A stretch of 64,000 nt of DNA from assembly GCA_963731125.1 (NCBI GenBank), contig CAVSVP010000024.1:124001-188000 (forward strand), given 5' to 3'. The notes under the pieces are model-generated. The model searched no databases. It saw only the letters and a list, made by a program, of their open reading frames with translations, and had not been told where the DNA came from. This document shows positions 55,475 to 64,000 of this stretch, in pieces (within the stretch, counting starts at the first letter, position 1; each line of letters starts with the position of its first letter). The DNA is from CAVSVP01 sp963731125. GTDB lineage: Bacteria > Pseudomonadota > Gammaproteobacteria > Competibacterales > Competibacteraceae. A program made the translations under genes and the position numbers.

Positions 55475-56725
55475 TCAGGGGGCCGAACTGGAAGCCACAA
55501 TCTGCGCAAGCGTCTCTTCTGCTCGAAAAACCTCAAAATCAACCGTGCCGTCCTCTGCGATGGTAAAACCATACACCGCGATGCGGGGAAGGCTGTTGTA
55601 GTGAAACGGCGTAGAGAAATAATAGGCGCCCGTATCGTGGGCCAGGATAAAATCGCCCGGTTCTATGAATGGCAGCAGCCGGTCGTGGGCAATGATATCT
55701 CCGGCAAAACAACAGGGCCCGGCAATGTCCTGGGGGACTTTTTCGTGGTATTTCGCCCGGCCTGCGCTATCGCAGACGCTAATGCGGAGCGCCCACATAT
55801 CGGGCATAAACACCGTGCGAGTGGCGGTCTGGGCTCCGGCATGGGTAATAGCGATATGGCGTTCCCCGGCGGTTTTCGTATATTCCACGCGCGTGGCGAG
55901 AAAGCCGTTTTTTGCCAGAAGAGCGCGGCCGAACTCGGTAATCACCCGGTAATGACCGGAAAACAACTGCGGTACACTCGCCCGCAGGAACTTTGCGTAT
56001 TCGCCGAAGGTCGGGCTCACTTCGTCACTTTCGAAATTAACCGGTAGACCGCCGCCGATATCAATGACCTGCACCTGCCGGCGCCCCGCCCGCGCATTGA
56101 TTTCCTCGGCAAGTGAAACCACCTTCTCGATGCCGTGCGCGACGAGTTCAAAAGGGCAGCCTTGGGAGCCGATATGGGTATGTACGCAGGTCAGCCAGGG
56201 GTGGTGAAGATATGCCTCCAGTAGTTGTTCCCGGTTGTCTTCCAGGGAAACGCCGAATTTGGATGTGCGGGTGGCGGTGCTCATTGCCGCGATTGTGCCG
56301 ACTCCAACCTGGGGATTAAGGCGAAAACCGATGACAGAGGCGGATGACCGGGCCGCGAGTGCCATACGGACCCGTTCGAATTCCTGAAAATTATCGATAT
56401 TAAGCGCAATGCCAAGTTCCAGCGCAGCGCGGATTTCCGCTTGGGTCTTCGCAGGGGAATCAAACACGATGGTGTCTGCCGCAAACCCGGCAGACAGTGC
56501 CTGTTGCAGCTCGCCTGGACTGGCGACCTCGCAGCCCATGCCTTGCCGGCGCAGCAGGGAAAGCACCCGCACCAGACAATTGGCCTTAGCGGCAAAGGTG
56601 TGGTTGAAATGATCCCCAAAGGCGGTTTGCAGATCCACCACGGTTTGCCGGATATTCGCCACATCGAGAAAACCGGCCGATAAATGGTCTTCATCGAGAA
56701 GCCCCTGTTGTACGGCCGTCTCCAT
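55475..56725 (-). CDS. PLP-dependent fold-III decarboxylase (LysA-like)
   Basis: 416 residues from ATG 56725; GTG 56761 and TTG 56776 are in-frame alternatives. Alanine-racemase/ornithine decarboxylase fold: the PLP lysine is in TFAAKANCLVRVLSLLR, and the glycine loop VIDIGGGLPVNF and the EFGRALLAKNGF segment follow. The C-terminal barrel has CCFAGDIIAHDRLLPFIEPG with the catalytic Cys and DTGAYYFS. It decarboxylates a basic or diamino acid; diaminopimelate is possible, but the sequence diverges from housekeeping LysA, so a different amino acid is likely. It stands alone, between the defence cluster and the Dcu transporter. Confidence 0.82.
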   Translation of the reverse strand: METAVQQGLLDEDHLSAGFLDVANIRQTVVDLQTAFGDHFNHTFAAKANCLVRVLSLLRRQGMGCEVASPGELQQALSAGFAADTIVFDSPAKTQAEIRAALELGIALNIDNFQEFERVRMALAARSSASVIGFRLNPQVGVGTIAAMSTATRTSKFGVSLEDNREQLLEAYLHHPWLTCVHTHIGSQGCPFELVAHGIEKVVSLAEEINARAGRRQVQVIDIGGGLPVNFESDEVSPTFGEYAKFLRASVPQLFSGHYRVITEFGRALLAKNGFLATRVEYTKTAGERHIAITHAGAQTATRTVFMPDMWALRISVCDSAGRAKYHEKVPQDIAGPCCFAGDIIAHDRLLPFIEPGDFILAHDTGAYYFSTPFHYNSLPRIAVYGFTIAEDGTVDFEVFRAEETLAQIVASSSAP

Positions 56726-56948
56726 AACAGAAGCTTTACGGTGGGAAATGCTATCGTTCACGGGAAATAGTTCCAAATCACATTAATACTCGTGTCAAAG
56801 CTGAGGTGTTATCAGCAGCACATAGGAAAGTGTGCGATAGCGAATCCAGGCAGGATAGCCTGATTTAGCGGCGCTGACACCCCGGCTTGCACACTCCGTT
56901 AATTTGAGAAACGGGATCAAGCTGCAGAGGATGGCTGAATTCCCGCCC

Positions 56949-58283
56949 CTAAAAAGCCAATCTGGCAATCGCCAGGCCGATAGCGATAGCACTAGCGGTC
57001 GCTACTAAACCAGGCAACATAAACGAGTGATTTAGCACAAACCGGCCGATTCCGGTGGTGCCCGAGCGGTCGAAGTTAATCGCCGCAATGAGCGAGCCGT
57101 AAGTGGGCAGAAAAAAGTATCCATTGACTGCCGGCCACATGGCGATCAGATTCTGGGAAGGGATACCCAGGCTGATCCCCAGAGGCATCAGGGCCCGCGT
57201 CGTCGCGGCTTGGCTGAAAAGCAACACCGAGGCGAAGAACAGGCCAAAGGCAAAAGTGAGGGGGTAGGCAGCGGTAATATCACTGATGGTACCGACGATG
57301 ACTTGTTCATTGCCTTTGATAAAGGTATCGCCTAACCAAGCCAAGCCGAAAATACCGATCACCGCCGTCAGTCCCGCCTGAGAAACGCTGGTTTTGGGCA
57401 CGTTTCCTGCCGGTGTCTTGGTTGCCAGAAGAATCAGCGCAGCCAATGACAACATGATGATCTGGATGGTGAGGGCCATGCCGAGAGGAACCATTTCGCC
57501 ATCTTCCGGAAAATGCGGTCTGAGCACTGGGAAAAGACCGGACAGCACGATGAGTGCGACACCGATCAGAAACATGATAGCGCTCAGTTTTGCGCCTTTG
57601 GGTAACGCTGGGCTAAGCACCGCTTCCTGATCGCCTTTGGGCGGTGGGATTTCGCCCGCCTGCAAACGCCGTTGGTATTCCGGATCATTGGGCAGCTCTT
57701 TGCCCACCCGGGTTTCCACGAGGGCCGCCAGGACGACGCCGCCGATGGTTGCCGGAACGCAGATTAGCATTATCTGAATGAGGCCGAAGCCCAGGGGTTC
57801 GTAGAGAGCAATCATTGCCGCCATCGCTGCCGAAACCGGTGAAGCGGTAATCGCCTGTTGCGAAGCGATGGTTGCCACTGACATGGGGCGTTCGGGCCGG
57901 ATGCCGTTTTCGTGGGCGACTTCGTAAATGATCGGCAACAGCGGGTAAAACACATGGCCGGTACCCGCTCCAAGGGTGAAAGCATAGGAAACCAACGGCG
58001 CGACAACGGTGATTTGCCGCGGATTGCGTCGGATGATGCGTTCGGCCACACTGACGAGATAGGTGATACCGCCGGCGGCTTCCATCACTGCAGCCGCCAT
58101 GATAACGGCTAGAATAATGAGCATAACATCAATGGGAGGACTCGTCGGCGGTAACCCAAAGATATAGGTAAGGACAAACACACCAACACCCCCCCATAAA
58201 CCGAGACCGACGCCGCCGAATCGGCTCCCGAGAAAGATGGCCGTCAGTACAACTGCGAACTCCAGGCCTATGATAAGCGTCAT
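56949..58283 (-). CDS. dcuA: Anaerobic C4-dicarboxylate transporter, Dcu family
   Basis: 444 residues from ATG 58283, with GGAG eight bases upstream. Twelve or so hydrophobic segments and the DcuA/B hallmarks: GLGLWGGVGVFVLTYIFGL, PPIDVMLIILAVIMAAAVME, IASQQAITASPVSAAM and SFMLPGLVATASAIAIG. Members exchange aspartate or fumarate for succinate at the inner membrane. Its location near the aspartase gene, separated by a binding-protein gene, supports aspartate uptake coupled to fumarate or succinate export. DcuA versus DcuB cannot be decided by eye. Confidence 0.92.
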   Translation of the reverse strand: MTLIIGLEFAVVLTAIFLGSRFGGVGLGLWGGVGVFVLTYIFGLPPTSPPIDVMLIILAVIMAAAVMEAAGGITYLVSVAERIIRRNPRQITVVAPLVSYAFTLGAGTGHVFYPLLPIIYEVAHENGIRPERPMSVATIASQQAITASPVSAAMAAMIALYEPLGFGLIQIMLICVPATIGGVVLAALVETRVGKELPNDPEYQRRLQAGEIPPPKGDQEAVLSPALPKGAKLSAIMFLIGVALIVLSGLFPVLRPHFPEDGEMVPLGMALTIQIIMLSLAALILLATKTPAGNVPKTSVSQAGLTAVIGIFGLAWLGDTFIKGNEQVIVGTISDITAAYPLTFAFGLFFASVLLFSQAATTRALMPLGISLGIPSQNLIAMWPAVNGYFFLPTYGSLIAAINFDRSGTTGIGRFVLNHSFMLPGLVATASAIAIGLAIARLAF

Positions 58284-58376
58284 GAAATTTTCTCCGTATT
58301 GATTCGTGAGTGATTTTGTTATCGATTTTTGCCAGTTTTCCACTTACCCCACTATCGCAGGTACCGCTTTGGGTAA

Positions 58377-59192
58377 TCAGGGCTTGATAAGATGTCCCTC
58401 AATATCGCCGAAATACTTTTCCCAAAGCCTTTGATAAGTTCCGTCGTTTTTCATATTGGCCAGTTGCTCATTGATCCAGGTGATAAATTCGGTTTCCCCC
58501 TTGCGCACGGCAACGGCATACGGGCGAGGAAGAAAGGGTTTGCCTACCACCTTCAAATCCGGATCGCTCTCGGCTAACTTGAGAACTAACACATCATCTT
58601 GGCAGAATGCATCGACGTTGCCATCCTTTAAGGCCGGTAACACTTCGGAAACCGTTGCAAAGCTACGCAGCTCCACCTGCGGGGCTATCTGCTTTAAGTC
58701 CTGTGCTTGGATGGAGCCTTCAATAACCGCGACCGTTTTCCCACCCACATCCTGAAGACCATTGACAGAACTCGACTGAGTCACGAGGAAAAGAGAACCA
58801 GAGACAAAGTAAGGTTCGGAAAACTCCAGTACTCTTTTCCGGTCATCGGTAATTGTCATGGTGGCGACAACAAGGTCAATCCATCCGCTGTAAAGAAAGG
58901 GTATGCGGCTTCCCGTGGTCACGGGCACCAGTTTGACCCTGCGTTCATCGTGAAAAAACGCCGCGGCAAAATAGCGAGCAATTTCTATATCAAACCCACT
59001 ATACTTGCCGTTGTTATTGAGATAGCCAAAGGGTGGAAAATCGGTTTTCACACCCGCTAAAAACTGTCCTCGCCGTCTGGCATCTTCCAGCCCATCAGCA
59101 ACCGCCGGACCTAGCGCGGCTTGAACAATGATCGCTACAAGAAGTAGAAACCCGAACTGACCAATTGTTGCCTTGTTATGCTGCATCTTCAC
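58377..59192 (-). CDS. Family 3 periplasmic amino-acid-binding protein
   Basis: 271 residues. N-terminal signal peptide (FGFLLLVAIIVQAALG, cleavage near PAVADG). SBP_bac_3 fold: FLAGVKTDFPPFGYLNN, YSGFDIEIARYFAAAFF, DLVVATMTITDDRKRVLEFS and DVGGKTVAVIEGS. It should bind a polar amino acid in the periplasm. The dcu gene follows 93 bp downstream in the same direction, so it could deliver acidic amino acids or act as a sensor, but no cognate ABC permease is present. It is divergent from the aspartase gene, with a 253 bp shared upstream region. Confidence 0.88.
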   Translation of the reverse strand: MKMQHNKATIGQFGFLLLVAIIVQAALGPAVADGLEDARRRGQFLAGVKTDFPPFGYLNNNGKYSGFDIEIARYFAAAFFHDERRVKLVPVTTGSRIPFLYSGWIDLVVATMTITDDRKRVLEFSEPYFVSGSLFLVTQSSSVNGLQDVGGKTVAVIEGSIQAQDLKQIAPQVELRSFATVSEVLPALKDGNVDAFCQDDVLVLKLAESDPDLKVVGKPFLPRPYAVAVRKGETEFITWINEQLANMKNDGTYQRLWEKYFGDIEGHLIKP

Positions 59193-59445
59193 ATCTCCAT
59201 ATCTCTATTGCTTATAGATAATAGGTTATTTAATAGATTTTTTAAGAAACAGAGGAGTAATCACCAGGGCCTCGTCAAACCACCACAAGGGACCGGCTGA
59301 TTTTAATGGAAAAATTGTAATGTCTCAGGTCCCGCTCGGTTTCTGCTAATTAGAGAGGGAAAGTGATTGAACTTTTGGTTTTTTGAAAACAGAACCACCG
59401 CTATTACGTTAGCGGTGTTTACCGTCACTGGGAGGAAAATGTGTT

Positions 59446-61338
59446 ATGACTGACATGATGGCGATACTTAAAACCATCCCGTTGTTTCAAGACCTAGCGG
59501 AGACAGTGCTGGCGAAGCTTATCGAGCGGATCGACGAAAGAAGCTATCGCGTGGGAGATTATTTATTCCGGGAGGGAGAACGCGGTGAGGAGCTATTTAT
59601 CCTCAGCCAAGGTGAAGTTGAGATTGCCCGTCAATTGGGCGAAACGTCTATCCCCATTGCCCGCTTGGGCGAAGGAAACTTCCTGGGGGAAGGCTGTTTG
59701 CTGGATGAAACGCCGCACACCACCTTTTGCCGAGCGACTGTCGATAGCAAGGCGCTTATTCTAACCCGGCAAGATCTTAACGAGATATTTGCCGACGATC
59801 CGGAGTCGGCGCAGCAGGTATTGCGCCAAGCCGTGCGCATCATCGTGGGTCGGTTGCGATCCGCCAACCTGGGCTACCGCGGCGAGGTGACAGCGCTGTA
59901 CGAGGAGGGCAGTAAGCGGCTGGAACACGACCTTCTTGGCGATCGAGAGCTGCTGACAGACAACTACTTCGGCATTCAGACTCTGCGGGCGCAAGAAAAC
60001 TTCCATATCACGGGCATTCCTCTTGGGCATTTTCCCAATTTCGTCAGAGCGCTGGCAATGGTTAAGAAAGCCGCCGCGCTGGCCAATCGCAAGCTGGGAG
60101 ATCTGGACCCAGAGATCGCCTCAGCGATCTGTCAGGCCTGCGACGAGATCATCGCCGGTAATTTACACCCACATTTCGTGGTCGATATGATCCAGGGCGG
60201 TGCCGGTACCTCTACCAATATGAACGCCAATGAGGTGATCGCCAACCGCGCCTTGGAGATCATGGGTTATGTCAAGGGTGACTACCAGCATTGCCACCCC
60301 AATAACCACGTCAACCTCTCTCAATCCACTAACGACGCCTATCCTACCGCTATCCGATTAACCATTCTTCTCAGTTATCAGGAACTCATCGTGGCGATGG
60401 ACCGGCTCTGCTATGAGTTTAAGCAAAAAGCCATCGAGTTCTCTCATATTATCAAGATGGGCCGCACCCAGCTGCAGGATGCCGTGCCCATGACCTTGGG
60501 CCAGGAGTTTGATGCTTTCTACGCCACTGTAAAGGAGGACATATCCCGTATTCGGGAGGTAGTGATCTTTTTTCAAGAGGTCAACCTCGGAGCAACTGCG
60601 ATTGGTACCGGCATCAACGCGGATCCTGATTATGCAAGCCTTGCGGTAGTGGAGCTATCGCGGATTGCCGGGGTCGATCTGGTGCTGGCGAGTAACTTGA
60701 TCGAGGCGACCTCGGACATGGGGGCGTTTGTCGTCTTCTCCGGCATTCTAAAGCGGGTGGCGGTAAAGATCTCGAAGATCTGCAATGATCTCAGACTGTT
60801 GAGCAGTGGCCCGCGCGCCGGCTTTAACGAGATCAACCTGCCGCCCATGCAGCCCGGCTCTTCGATCATGCCCGGCAAAGTCAATCCGGTGATTCCCGAA
60901 GTCGTCAATCAGGTCGCATTTCAAACCATCGGCAATGATCTTACCGTCACCCTAGCCGCCGAGGCGGGGCAGCTCCAGCTAAACGTCATGGAGCCGGTCA
61001 TTGCCTTTAACCTGTTTCAGTCCATCGAAATGATGATCCGGGCAATGAACGTGCTAGCCGAGCGCTGTATTAAGGGAATCACCGCCAACGAAGCCCATTG
61101 CCGAGAGTTGGTGGAAAACAGTATCGGAATTGTAACGGCCCTTAATCCCTATATCGGTTACCAAAATGCCACTCGCATCGCCAAGCAGGCGTTAGAAACA
61201 GGTCGCAGCGTCACTGAGTTAGTGCTAGAGGAAGGACTGCTAAGTCCGCAGGAACTCGAGGAAATTATGAAACCGGAGAGCATGACACGGCCGCGACGCG
61301 TGCTGAGGACTGATAAACGACAGGTGCGGCGGGAGTGA
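59446..61338 (+). CDS. aspA: Aspartate ammonia-lyase fused to a cyclic-nucleotide-binding domain
   Basis: 630 residues; GGGAGG lies upstream of the ATG. Residues 1-140 are a Crp-type cNMP-binding domain (IPLFQDLAETVLAKLIERI, FREGERGEELFILSQGEVEI, LGEGNFLGEGCLLDE). The phosphate-binding Arg of CAP (R82) is replaced by His (H91). Residues 150-620 are a fumarase/aspartase superfamily enzyme (LLGDRELLTDNYFGIQTLRA, the HPNNHVNLSQSTNDAYPTA region, GSSIMPGKVNP at 471-481). It deaminates aspartate to fumarate and ammonia. The usual aspartase is about 470 residues, so the extra 150 are the regulatory domain. With Dcu next door this makes an aspartate-to-fumarate module. Confidence 0.93.
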   Translation: MTDMMAILKTIPLFQDLAETVLAKLIERIDERSYRVGDYLFREGERGEELFILSQGEVEIARQLGETSIPIARLGEGNFLGEGCLLDETPHTTFCRATVDSKALILTRQDLNEIFADDPESAQQVLRQAVRIIVGRLRSANLGYRGEVTALYEEGSKRLEHDLLGDRELLTDNYFGIQTLRAQENFHITGIPLGHFPNFVRALAMVKKAAALANRKLGDLDPEIASAICQACDEIIAGNLHPHFVVDMIQGGAGTSTNMNANEVIANRALEIMGYVKGDYQHCHPNNHVNLSQSTNDAYPTAIRLTILLSYQELIVAMDRLCYEFKQKAIEFSHIIKMGRTQLQDAVPMTLGQEFDAFYATVKEDISRIREVVIFFQEVNLGATAIGTGINADPDYASLAVVELSRIAGVDLVLASNLIEATSDMGAFVVFSGILKRVAVKISKICNDLRLLSSGPRAGFNEINLPPMQPGSSIMPGKVNPVIPEVVNQVAFQTIGNDLTVTLAAEAGQLQLNVMEPVIAFNLFQSIEMMIRAMNVLAERCIKGITANEAHCRELVENSIGIVTALNPYIGYQNATRIAKQALETGRSVTELVLEEGLLSPQELEEIMKPESMTRPRRVLRTDKRQVRRE

Positions 61339-61377
61339 GGCCTTGCAGCACACCAACATCATTCTAACGGGGTAACT

Positions 61378-62196
61378 ATGGTATTTGCTATTCCCGCCCG
61401 CGCTCAACAGGTCGCGGCCCGGTATGGCAAGCTTCCTCAAGTCGCCGCGGTCGCCCTGTCGGGTTCCCAGACAGCTCACGTCGCTGATCCGGACTCAGAC
61501 ATGGATCTTTATGTGTATTGGCAGGAGCCGCTCTCCGTGAGCGAACGTCGGGCGGCGGCGTTGCAGTTTGGTCGTGACGTGGAAATCAATAATCAGTTTT
61601 GGGAACCGGGAGATGAGTGGATTGACGTGGACACCGGCGTTAAGGTGGATGTAATGTTTCGGCAAACCAGCTGGATCGAACAACAGCTTACCCGGATTCT
61701 CGAGCGGCACGAGGCCGCTGTGGGTTATTCGACCTGCCTGTGGCATAATGTGGTGACGGCACAACCACTGGTTGATCATAGGGGATGGTTTCAAGCTTTG
61801 CGGACCAAGGCAAGTCAGCCCTATCCGGATGCCCTACGCTTGGCCATCATTGCCAAAAATTATCCCATTTTACGCGATGGACTGTCGGCTTACCTGCACC
61901 AACTGGAAAATGCGCTGAAGCGCAACGACCGGGTGAGCATCAACCATCGTACCGCAGCCCTGCTAGCCAGCTATTTTGATATCATTTTCGCCATCAATCG
62001 GCTTCCTCATCCAGGAGAGAAGCGTTTGGTATCCATCGTAGAAAAACAATGTGCGCATGTGCCGGAGGGAATGCGCGAAGACATCGAGCGATTGCTAACG
62101 GCTGCTGGCGGATTAGACCGCACGCTGCTCGACAACGCGAACCGCCTTATTGAGAGTTTAGCGGCGCTGCTACTTACTCAGGGACTGCTAAACTAA
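61378..62196 (+). CDS. Nucleotidyltransferase-like protein
   Basis: 272 residues. The N-terminal nucleotidyltransferase fold is recognisable from VAAVALSGSQTAHVADPDSD followed by MDLYVYW, that is GS-x(n)-DxD. A third acidic residue is in VKVDVMFRQTSW. The C-terminal half is all-helical (DALRLAIIAKNYPILRDGL...), like DUF4037 or kanamycin nucleotidyltransferase-type proteins. It begins 39 bp after the aspartase stop and is probably in the same transcript. It may adenylylate a small molecule or protein; the target is unknown. Confidence 0.8.
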   Translation: MVFAIPARAQQVAARYGKLPQVAAVALSGSQTAHVADPDSDMDLYVYWQEPLSVSERRAAALQFGRDVEINNQFWEPGDEWIDVDTGVKVDVMFRQTSWIEQQLTRILERHEAAVGYSTCLWHNVVTAQPLVDHRGWFQALRTKASQPYPDALRLAIIAKNYPILRDGLSAYLHQLENALKRNDRVSINHRTAALLASYFDIIFAINRLPHPGEKRLVSIVEKQCAHVPEGMREDIERLLTAAGGLDRTLLDNANRLIESLAALLLTQGLLN

Positions 62197-62292
62197 ACAA
62201 CGCCGCTGGTATGGGGCAATTACAAGTACCTGGCACTCCTCTGGTTCGAGGCCGCCGAGGTGGACATTCGTGGAAAATTTTGCGGAGGAGGA

Positions 62293-62313
62293 ATGACTTT
62301 TTTACCTCGATGA
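62293..62313 (+). other. Six-codon leader ORF overlapping the next start
   Basis: ATG at 62293 directly follows GGAGGAGG (62284-62291) and encodes MTFLPR. Its TGA (62311-62313) overlaps the ATG of the binding-protein gene (62310-62312) in an ATGA arrangement. This places the strong ribosome-binding site on the mini-gene and suggests translational coupling. Confidence 0.5.
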
Positions 62314-63119
62314 AAAACATTGTTTTATGCATTGCAGCGCTCACACTTTTTTTACCAGCGGCTTTGGCTAATGCCCAAGCCCTCATTGTTCCCATGGATC
62401 CCTGGCCGCCCTGGAAATTTGTCAATGCGGAAACCTGGCAGGTTGAAAACGAAGGCGTCGATATTCAACTCATAGAAGCGCTCATCTCCTCATACAATAA
62501 AAAGTTTGGCGAAAACATCACCATTGACTATAGAGGATATCCCTGGAAACGTTGTTTAGAAATGATGAGAAGCGGAAAAGCCGATTTAATCAGCGGCGTG
62601 TTGAAGCGGCCCGAGCGTGAAGAATATATGATTTTTATTGAGCCGCCTTATAAGACAGAATCTATCAAAGCATTTTATATTCGCAAGGACAAAAAAATTT
62701 CAATTCAAAAATATGAAGATCTGTATCGGCTAAAAATTGGCGTACAAGCAGGAGTGAAATATTTTGAGCGTTTTGACGCCGACCCCAATATTCAAAAAGA
62801 AGAAGCCGGTAACGATCTTTCCAATTTTAGAAAATTAGCAATCGGTAGAATTGACGCGGTGATCAGCACCGAAACACAGGCCGATTATTTAATCACCACG
62901 CAGGGGTTTAAAGAAAAATTCAAAAAAGCAAAATACAAGTACAGTGCTAGTCTTCCTGTCTACTTCGCAATTTCTAAAAAATCGGCTTATGCAAAACAAG
63001 CATTACAATTTTCAGAAATCGTAAAAAAACTGGTGGAAGAAAAAGTTTTTGAGACTATTGTAGAAAACTATTTCAACGCATTACACAAAGAAGCGCATAT
63101 TGTCACAGCCGAACACTAG
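62310..63119 (+). CDS. Family 3 solute-binding protein
   Basis: 269 residues. Signal peptide MKNIVLCIAALTLFLPAALA with cleavage near NAQA. SBP_bac_3-like domain: PWPPWKFVNAETWQVENEGV, YRGYPWKRCLEMMRSGKADL, LKRPEREEYMIFIEPPY and YFAISKKSAYAKQALQF. It binds a small polar ligand in the periplasm or feeds a sensor; no ABC partner genes are present. Its codons are notably A-rich compared with the upstream genes, hinting at separate origin. The start is the ATG overlapped by the six-codon leader ORF; an upstream in-frame start at 62211 is poorly placed. Confidence 0.83.
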   Translation: MKNIVLCIAALTLFLPAALANAQALIVPMDPWPPWKFVNAETWQVENEGVDIQLIEALISSYNKKFGENITIDYRGYPWKRCLEMMRSGKADLISGVLKRPEREEYMIFIEPPYKTESIKAFYIRKDKKISIQKYEDLYRLKIGVQAGVKYFERFDADPNIQKEEAGNDLSNFRKLAIGRIDAVISTETQADYLITTQGFKEKFKKAKYKYSASLPVYFAISKKSAYAKQALQFSEIVKKLVEEKVFETIVENYFNALHKEAHIVTAEH

Positions 63120-63255
63120 CACCATTGCTCGCGATGCCATTAATCCGATTTTAAGTGCTTGAGCCCATTTCCCTTAAATAGAACCATTCACCATGAGCCA
63201 TAAATACCCCAAGGACTGTGCACGACTAAATCGCCCTGTTTTAACCTTTCCGTAG

Positions 63256-63282
63256 CTTGGATGGAGCGCAGCGGAATCCAAG
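63256..63282. repeat. REP-like short palindrome
   Basis: CTTGGAT (63256-63262) pairs with ATCCAAG (63276-63282) around GGAGCGCAGCGGA. It matches the common proteobacterial 'GTAGCTTGGATGGAGCGCAG' type of extragenic repeat. It lies in the 264 bp gap between the binding protein and ppk2, where nothing else is evident. Confidence 0.55.
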
Positions 63283-63383
63283 ATTGGAATGCTAAGCGAG
63301 GCAATTTTTTCGGGTAGGATCTCAAGTCAGGTTGACTGAAAATAACGTTATCTACGCAAGATGAACCATTGAGAGAATACGCG

Positions 63384-64000
63384 ATGGCAAAAAAAAACAA
63401 CTCGAAAAACAAAGCAACCGGAGCAGATCAACTCGAAACAACATTAAAACTTGGCCGAAAAACCTATGAAAAAGAGCTTCTCAAGCTCCAGATCGAGTTG
63501 TGCAAGCTCCAGGAGTGGGTCAAGGCGAAGCAAAAGAGAATCATCGTTGTGTTCGAGGGCCGTGATGCCGCCGGTAAGGGTGGTATCATCAAGCGTATCA
63601 CAGAGCGAGTGAGCCCGCGCGTGTTCCGCGTCATAGCGCTACCCGCCCCCAGCGACCGTGAAAAAACCCAGCTTTACCTGCAACGCTATATTTCCCAGTT
63701 CCCGGCCGGGGGCGAGGTCGTCATTTTTGATCGCAGCTGGTACAACCGCGTCGGCGTCGAACGGGTAATGGGATTCTGTACGGACCGGGACTACGAGCGC
63801 TTTATCAGAGAAGTCCCGGAATTCGAGCATTTCGTTGTCGACGCCGGGGTTATGTTAATCAAATACTGGATCGAGGTCAGTAATGAGGAACAGGAAAAGC
63901 GTTTTCTCCAACGCATTGAGGATCCGACCAAACAATGGAAGCTGAGCCCCATGGATCTGGAGTCCCGCAGACGCTGGTATGATTATTCCCGGGCTCGGGA
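63384..64000 (+). CDS. ppk2: Polyphosphate kinase 2, partial
   Basis: 205 codons up to the window end. A Lys/Asn-rich N-terminus is followed by the PPK2 domain: Walker A VVFEGRDAAGKGGIIKRIT, lid and Walker B segments VVIFDRSWYNRVGVERVMGF, and KYWIEVSNEEQEKRFLQRIE with DPTKQWKLSPMDLESR. PPK2 phosphorylates nucleoside diphosphates (or monophosphates, class-dependent) from polyphosphate in the cytosol. The single PPK2 domain start, with this sequence, suggests class I, but the C-terminus lies outside the window. Confidence 0.95.
   Translation, partial: MAKKNNSKNKATGADQLETTLKLGRKTYEKELLKLQIELCKLQEWVKAKQKRIIVVFEGRDAAGKGGIIKRITERVSPRVFRVIALPAPSDREKTQLYLQRYISQFPAGGEVVIFDRSWYNRVGVERVMGFCTDRDYERFIREVPEFEHFVVDAGVMLIKYWIEVSNEEQEKRFLQRIEDPTKQWKLSPMDLESRRRWYDYSRAR

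Overview
The window reads as chromosomal DNA of a Gram-negative proteobacterium, most likely a gammaproteobacterium. This is an inference from DedA, GlxA/AraC, Dcu and UspA type genes, Tat and Sec exported binding proteins, and the GbdR/dimethylglycine/betaine-homocysteine gene set. No rRNA or tRNA gene was recognised, so the genus cannot be fixed. Base composition is moderate overall, with one conspicuously G+C-rich gene (18022-20586). Insertion sequences are dense in the first 28 kb, and many genes there and in the defence cluster are broken.

1-5.2 kb is mobile DNA: an IS66 transposase with a coupled DUF4338 gene, split by an ISAs1-family element that itself carries a roughly 109 bp miniature element, followed by a complete IS701-family element. 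5.2-7.7 kb holds two acetyltransferases, a small membrane protein and a sulfotransferase-like gene. 7.8-11.4 kb is a hybrid histidine kinase with an ethylene-receptor-like N-terminus, inactivated by two frameshifts and an IS4-family element. 11.5-13.8 kb holds DedA, an AhpD-like protein and an AI-2E-type permease.

13.9-29 kb is an eroded glycine betaine/dimethylglycine locus: a GbdR-like regulator, a UspA-like protein, an MttB-family methyltransferase, a membrane dipeptidase remnant, a dimethylglycine dehydrogenase-like flavoprotein, ETF alpha (5' truncated), ETF beta and betaine-homocysteine methyltransferase. It is broken by a nested stack (IS5-like in ISKra4 in IS110 in IS1 in etfA) of which only one side survives, and by an IS4-family element that landed on the last codons of etfB. 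29-32.4 kb carries a Tat-exported glycerol-type binding protein and an aquaglyceroporin.

32.4-40.1 kb (minus strand) is the most interesting intact unit: a class III cyclase/AAA/TPR protein, a YcaO, a TfuA, a thermolysin-like zinc peptidase, and a 217-residue protein ending in five hexapeptide repeats with core RGRM. It looks like a YcaO-TfuA peptide-modification operon with its own protease and a candidate repeat-bearing substrate. 40.3-43.9 kb has two coupled membrane-associated GTPases and WrbA. 43.9-55.3 kb (minus strand) is a DUF499/DUF1156/PLD-helicase cluster of the predicted anti-phage type. Its helicase is open, but its ATPase and methyltransferase genes are riddled with frameshifts.

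55.5-64 kb is metabolic: a LysA-fold decarboxylase, a Dcu-type C4-dicarboxylate transporter, a family 3 binding protein, an aspartase with an N-terminal cyclic-nucleotide-binding domain, a nucleotidyltransferase-like protein, a second binding protein, and the start of a PPK2 polyphosphate kinase. Dcu and aspartase together suggest aspartate/fumarate exchange.
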